Source: Opitutaceae bacterium (GTDB lineage: Bacteria; Verrucomicrobiota; Verrucomicrobiia; Opitutales; Opitutaceae). Taken from it: a stretch of 64,000 nucleotides of DNA. The position numbers were made by a program, and so were the translations under genes. How positions within the stretch are numbered: position 1 is the first letter of the stretch; every line of letters starts with the position of its first letter. The DNA is taken from positions 62,001 to 126,000 of the forward strand of contig JANQSC010000051.1 of NCBI GenBank assembly GCA_028284235.1, written 5' to 3'. Under the pieces are notes generated by a model that ran no database searches, was not told where the DNA came from, and was given only the letters and a program-made list of their open reading frames with translations. This document shows, in pieces, positions 61,642 through 64,000 of the stretch.

Positions 61642-61738
61642 GTAGGGCCTGACTGCCAGGCAGGCCGTTTTGGTGACTGATTTGGACCGCCTGGCAGCCA
61701 CCGACGATATCGGGGTCCCTGATGAGATCGGTCCCTAC
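61642..61738. repeat. GTAG-ended REPIN-like element, family B (B3)
   Basis: A 97-bp element immediately after the rph stop, starting GTAGGGCCTGACTGCCAGGC and ending GATCGGTCCCTAC. The left hairpin CTGCCAGGCAGG is palindromic and CCGCCTGGCAG follows within. The right half is longer and more diverged than in the 81-bp copies. Confidence 0.8.
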
Positions 61739-61855
61739 CTTTGATTTACCGTCGGTTTGTTTTTCTGCGCTCGCCCGCCTACAAATCTTTTCCATATCTC
61801 TTTGATTTTTTCGTTGAGGGTCCCTTAATGCAGACCTTCTCCATTTAGCCTTACA

Positions 61856-63043
61856 ATGAACATCCACGAATACCAGGCGAAGCAGCTGTTTGAACAATAT
61901 GGAATCCCGTGCCCGAAGGGGGTGGCGACGAGTTCCAAAGATGAATTCGAGTCGTGTATCGATTCGCTCGGCGAGGGCCTCATCGTCGTCAAGTCGCAGA
62001 TTCACGCCGGCGGCCGTGGCAAAGGGACGTTTACCGACGGTTTTCAAGGGGGCGTGAAGCTCGCGAAGACGAAGGAGGAAGCGCTGGAGTTCGCGGGTAA
62101 GATGCTCAACAACACGCTGGTCACCGTGCAGACGGGGCCGGCCGGTCGCGAAGTGCAGACCATCTACTTCACTGAAGGCGCGGACATCGACAAGGAGTAC
62201 TACTTGGCAATCCTTATGGATCGAGCCACTTCGGTTCCGGTGGTCGTCGCGTCGACGGAAGGCGGCGTGGAGATCGAAAAGGTGGCCGAGGAAACGCCCG
62301 AGAAGATTTTCAAAGCCTTCGTCGATCCGGCGATCGGCTTGCAGCCTCACCAGGCGCGCGGGATCGCCTTCAAGCTTGGGTTTGAGGGGAAGCAAGCGGG
62401 GGCGTGCGCGAACTTGATTTTCAATCTCTACAAAATGTTCTGGGAGACCGACGCGGACATGGTCGAGGTGAACCCGCTCATCAGCACGACGGATGGCGGG
62501 GTGAGCGCTTTGGACGCGAAAGTGAGCTTCGACTCCAACGCCCTTTATCGCCACAAGGATATCCAGGCGTTCCGCGATTTGAACGAGGAGGACCCGAAGG
62601 AGATTGAGGCGTCGAAGTACGACTTGAACTACATCGCCTTGGACGGGAACATCGCTTGCCTGGTCAATGGCGCGGGCTTGGCGATGGCGACGATGGACAT
62701 TATCAACCACTGTGGCGGCGAAGCGGCGAATTTTCTCGATGTCGGTGGCGGCGCGACCGCGGAGCAAGTAACCGCCGCGTTCAAGATCATCCTCAGCGAC
62801 CCGAAAGTGGAAGGGATTTTGGTCAATATCTTCGGGGGCATCATGCAGTGCGACGTGATCGCCCAGGGCGTTATCGAGGCGGCGAAAGCGGTCAGTCTCG
62901 ACAAGCCGCTCGTGGTGCGGCTGGAGGGCACGAACGTCGAGCAAGGCAAGAAACTGCTCGCGGAGAGCGGGATCGAGATCACCTCGGCGGACAGCCTGGC
63001 GGACGCCGCCCAGAAGATCGTCGATATTGTCGCCAAGAAATAA
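61856..63043 (+). CDS. sucC: Succinyl-CoA synthetase beta subunit
   Basis: 395 residues. ATP-grasp domain with [18 protein letters not shown] at the start, HAGGRGKG for the nucleotide-binding loop, EVNPLI as ligand motif and the C-terminal GGGATAEQV region with [13 protein letters not shown]. It forms the alpha-beta enzyme that converts succinyl-CoA to succinate with ATP/GTP in the TCA cycle, in the cytoplasm. The sucD gene follows after 32 bp, the usual order. It is preceded by 117 bp after the REPIN-like element, in which a promoter is plausible. Confidence 0.97.
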   Translation: MNIHEYQAKQLFEQYGIPCPKGVATSSKDEFESCIDSLGEGLIVVKSQIHAGGRGKGTFTDGFQGGVKLAKTKEEALEFAGKMLNNTLVTVQTGPAGREVQTIYFTEGADIDKEYYLAILMDRATSVPVVVASTEGGVEIEKVAEETPEKIFKAFVDPAIGLQPHQARGIAFKLGFEGKQAGACANLIFNLYKMFWETDADMVEVNPLISTTDGGVSALDAKVSFDSNALYRHKDIQAFRDLNEEDPKEIEASKYDLNYIALDGNIACLVNGAGLAMATMDIINHCGGEAANFLDVGGGATAEQVTAAFKIILSDPKVEGILVNIFGGIMQCDVIAQGVIEAAKAVSLDKPLVVRLEGTNVEQGKKLLAESGIEITSADSLADAAQKIVDIVAKK

Positions 63044-63075
63044 TTACACGCGTTAGTAAGAAGGAATAGAATACA

Positions 63076-63951
63076 ATGAGCGTACTGGTTAACAAAGATA
63101 CACGCGTGGTTTTCACGGGGATCACCGGCAAGTCCGGCGGGTTCCACGCCAAGCAATGCATGGACTACGGCACCCAAGTGGTGGCCGGAGTTACGCCGGG
63201 CAAAGGCGGGTTGAAATTCGAAGAGACCGTACCGGTCTTCAATACGGTTTCCGATTCGGTCGAAAACGAAGGTGCCAACACGGCTTGCGTTTTCGTGCCG
63301 CCACCGTTCGCGGCCGACTCGATACTGGAGTGCCTGGACGCGGGAATCGAGTTGATTATCGCGATTACGGAAGGGATTCCGGTGAACGACATGGCGAAGG
63401 TGAAGCGGAAGCTCCTCGAGACCAACGCGCGGTTGATCGGGCCGAATTGCCCCGGAGTGGTCACTCCGGGGGAATGCAAGATCGGCATCATGCCCGGCTA
63501 TATCCATAAACCGGGTACGGTCGGAATCGTGTCGCGGTCCGGAACCTTGACTTACGAAGCGGTTTGGCAGGTCACCTGTCTCGGATACGGGCAGTCGACC
63601 TGTATCGGAATCGGCGGCGACCCGATTAACGGAACGAATCACACCGACGCCATCAAGCTGTTCAATGAGGATCCGGATACGGAGGCGATCGTCATGATTG
63701 GAGAGATTGGCGGCGACGCGGAGGAAAAGGCTTCGGAGTATATCAAGGAGCACGTGAAGAAGCCGGTCGCGGGATTCATCGCGGGCACGACTGCGCCTCC
63801 GGGTCGTCGGATGGGCCATGCTGGGGCGATCGTTTCCGGCGGCAGCGGCACGGCGGATGCCAAGATCGCGGCCATGGAAGCCGCGGGAGTGGTAGTCGCC
63901 AAAACCCCGTCGGACATGGGGACCGCCTTATTGGAAGCTTGGGGGAAGTAG
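63076..63951 (+). CDS. sucD: Succinyl-CoA synthetase alpha subunit
   Basis: 291 residues. N-terminal CoA-binding Rossmann domain ([14 protein letters not shown]), the CoA-binding P-loop TPGKGG, the motif [18 protein letters not shown] and the active-site phosphohistidine in [12 protein letters not shown] (about H257). It works with the beta subunit encoded 32 bp upstream. Terminates 23 bp before the start of a repeat that runs off the window edge. Confidence 0.97.
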   Translation: MSVLVNKDTRVVFTGITGKSGGFHAKQCMDYGTQVVAGVTPGKGGLKFEETVPVFNTVSDSVENEGANTACVFVPPPFAADSILECLDAGIELIIAITEGIPVNDMAKVKRKLLETNARLIGPNCPGVVTPGECKIGIMPGYIHKPGTVGIVSRSGTLTYEAVWQVTCLGYGQSTCIGIGGDPINGTNHTDAIKLFNEDPDTEAIVMIGEIGGDAEEKASEYIKEHVKKPVAGFIAGTTAPPGRRMGHAGAIVSGGSGTADAKIAAMEAAGVVVAKTPSDMGTALLEAWGK

Positions 63952-63974
63952 ACGAGGCTGTTTCAGCCTAGTCC

Positions 63975-64000
63975 GTAGGGCCGGCGCTTGCGCCGTGCCG
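63975..64000. repeat. GTAG-ended REPIN-like element, family A (A3), truncated by the window edge
   Basis: GTAGGGCCGGCGCTTGCGCC and a few more bases match the left arm of the elements at 12481 and 24682. The remainder lies outside the window. Confidence 0.75.

Noticed and set aside
61637..63819. Long minus-strand open frames opposite sucC and sucD
   Set aside because: They overlap two unambiguous housekeeping genes and lack any recognisable domain.
3884..64000. Search for CRISPR arrays, tRNA or rRNA genes and transposases
   Set aside because: No regularly spaced direct repeats, no cloverleaf or ribosomal sequence and no transposase or integrase protein were seen; the repeats present are dispersed inverted repeats.

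Overview
The window looks like a chromosomal segment of a marine Verrucomicrobiota bacterium, most likely class Opitutia (Opitutales/Puniceicoccales type). This is inferred from gene content: eight Cys-type sulfatases, the planctomycete/verrucomicrobial set of DUF1501, DUF1549/DUF1553 and PSCyt1 cytochrome proteins, a very large TonB-dependent receptor with an ELSPF-type N-terminus, and an exported beta-helix protein with a C-terminal DPDEDG segment. Shine-Dalgarno signals are weak throughout, so starts were chosen mainly from signal peptides and paralogue alignment. No rRNA, tRNA, CRISPR array, transposase or phage gene was seen.

Layout. 1-4.8 kb: the 3' part of a giant exported beta-helix protein and an exported cyclophilin. 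4.8-12.4 kb: five minus-strand sulfatases in tandem, two pairs of them with ATGA overlaps. 12.6-16.2 kb: a three-gene sugar ABC importer (lipoprotein, double ATPase, permease), also minus strand. 16.6-19.5 kb: a tripartite tricarboxylate transporter (TctA plus a TctC-TctB fusion). 19.9-28.3 kb: a minus-strand block of DUF1549/DUF1553 cytochrome, DUF1501 protein, cytochrome-LRR-propeller fusion and sulfatase, with a divergent AraC regulator. 29.6-35.9 kb: a LacI regulator, a sulfatase without signal peptide, and a divergent TonB receptor whose spacer holds a 16-bp LacI-type palindrome. 36-48.6 kb: a plus-strand run with two exported proteins of probable carbohydrate context, a second TctC-TctB fusion and TctA, an L-fuconate-dehydratase-like enolase, an exported RraA-like protein, an MscS channel, a PQQ-type propeller, a 2-hydroxyacid dehydrogenase and a methyltransferase. 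48.7-56 kb: an eighth sulfatase, a four-repeat exported protein, a cysteine-synthase-like enzyme, an exported ADP-ribosylglycohydrolase, a VOC protein and an esterase. 56-64 kb: two overlapping transglutaminase-like genes, one lacking its catalytic Cys and His, then DUF1573, rph and sucCD.

Taken together the accessory genes suggest uptake and desulfation of a sulfated, probably fucose-containing, polysaccharide: the TonB receptor and sulfatases outside or in the periplasm, ABC and TTT transporters for products, and sugar-acid catabolism through the fuconate-dehydratase-like enzyme into central metabolism. This link is inference; no fucosidase or fucose dehydrogenase lies in the window.

A second layer is the intergenic DNA. 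At least ten compact inverted-repeat elements occupy the spacers. One class starts GTAG and ends CTAC and holds two imperfect hairpins, matching REPIN architecture; a second class has CGCCGGGACG ends; a third is MITE-like, with termini that overlap stop codons and other elements nested inside. The most unusual protein features are the two TctC-TctB fusions, the active/inactive transglutaminase pair and the cytochrome-LRR-propeller fusion.
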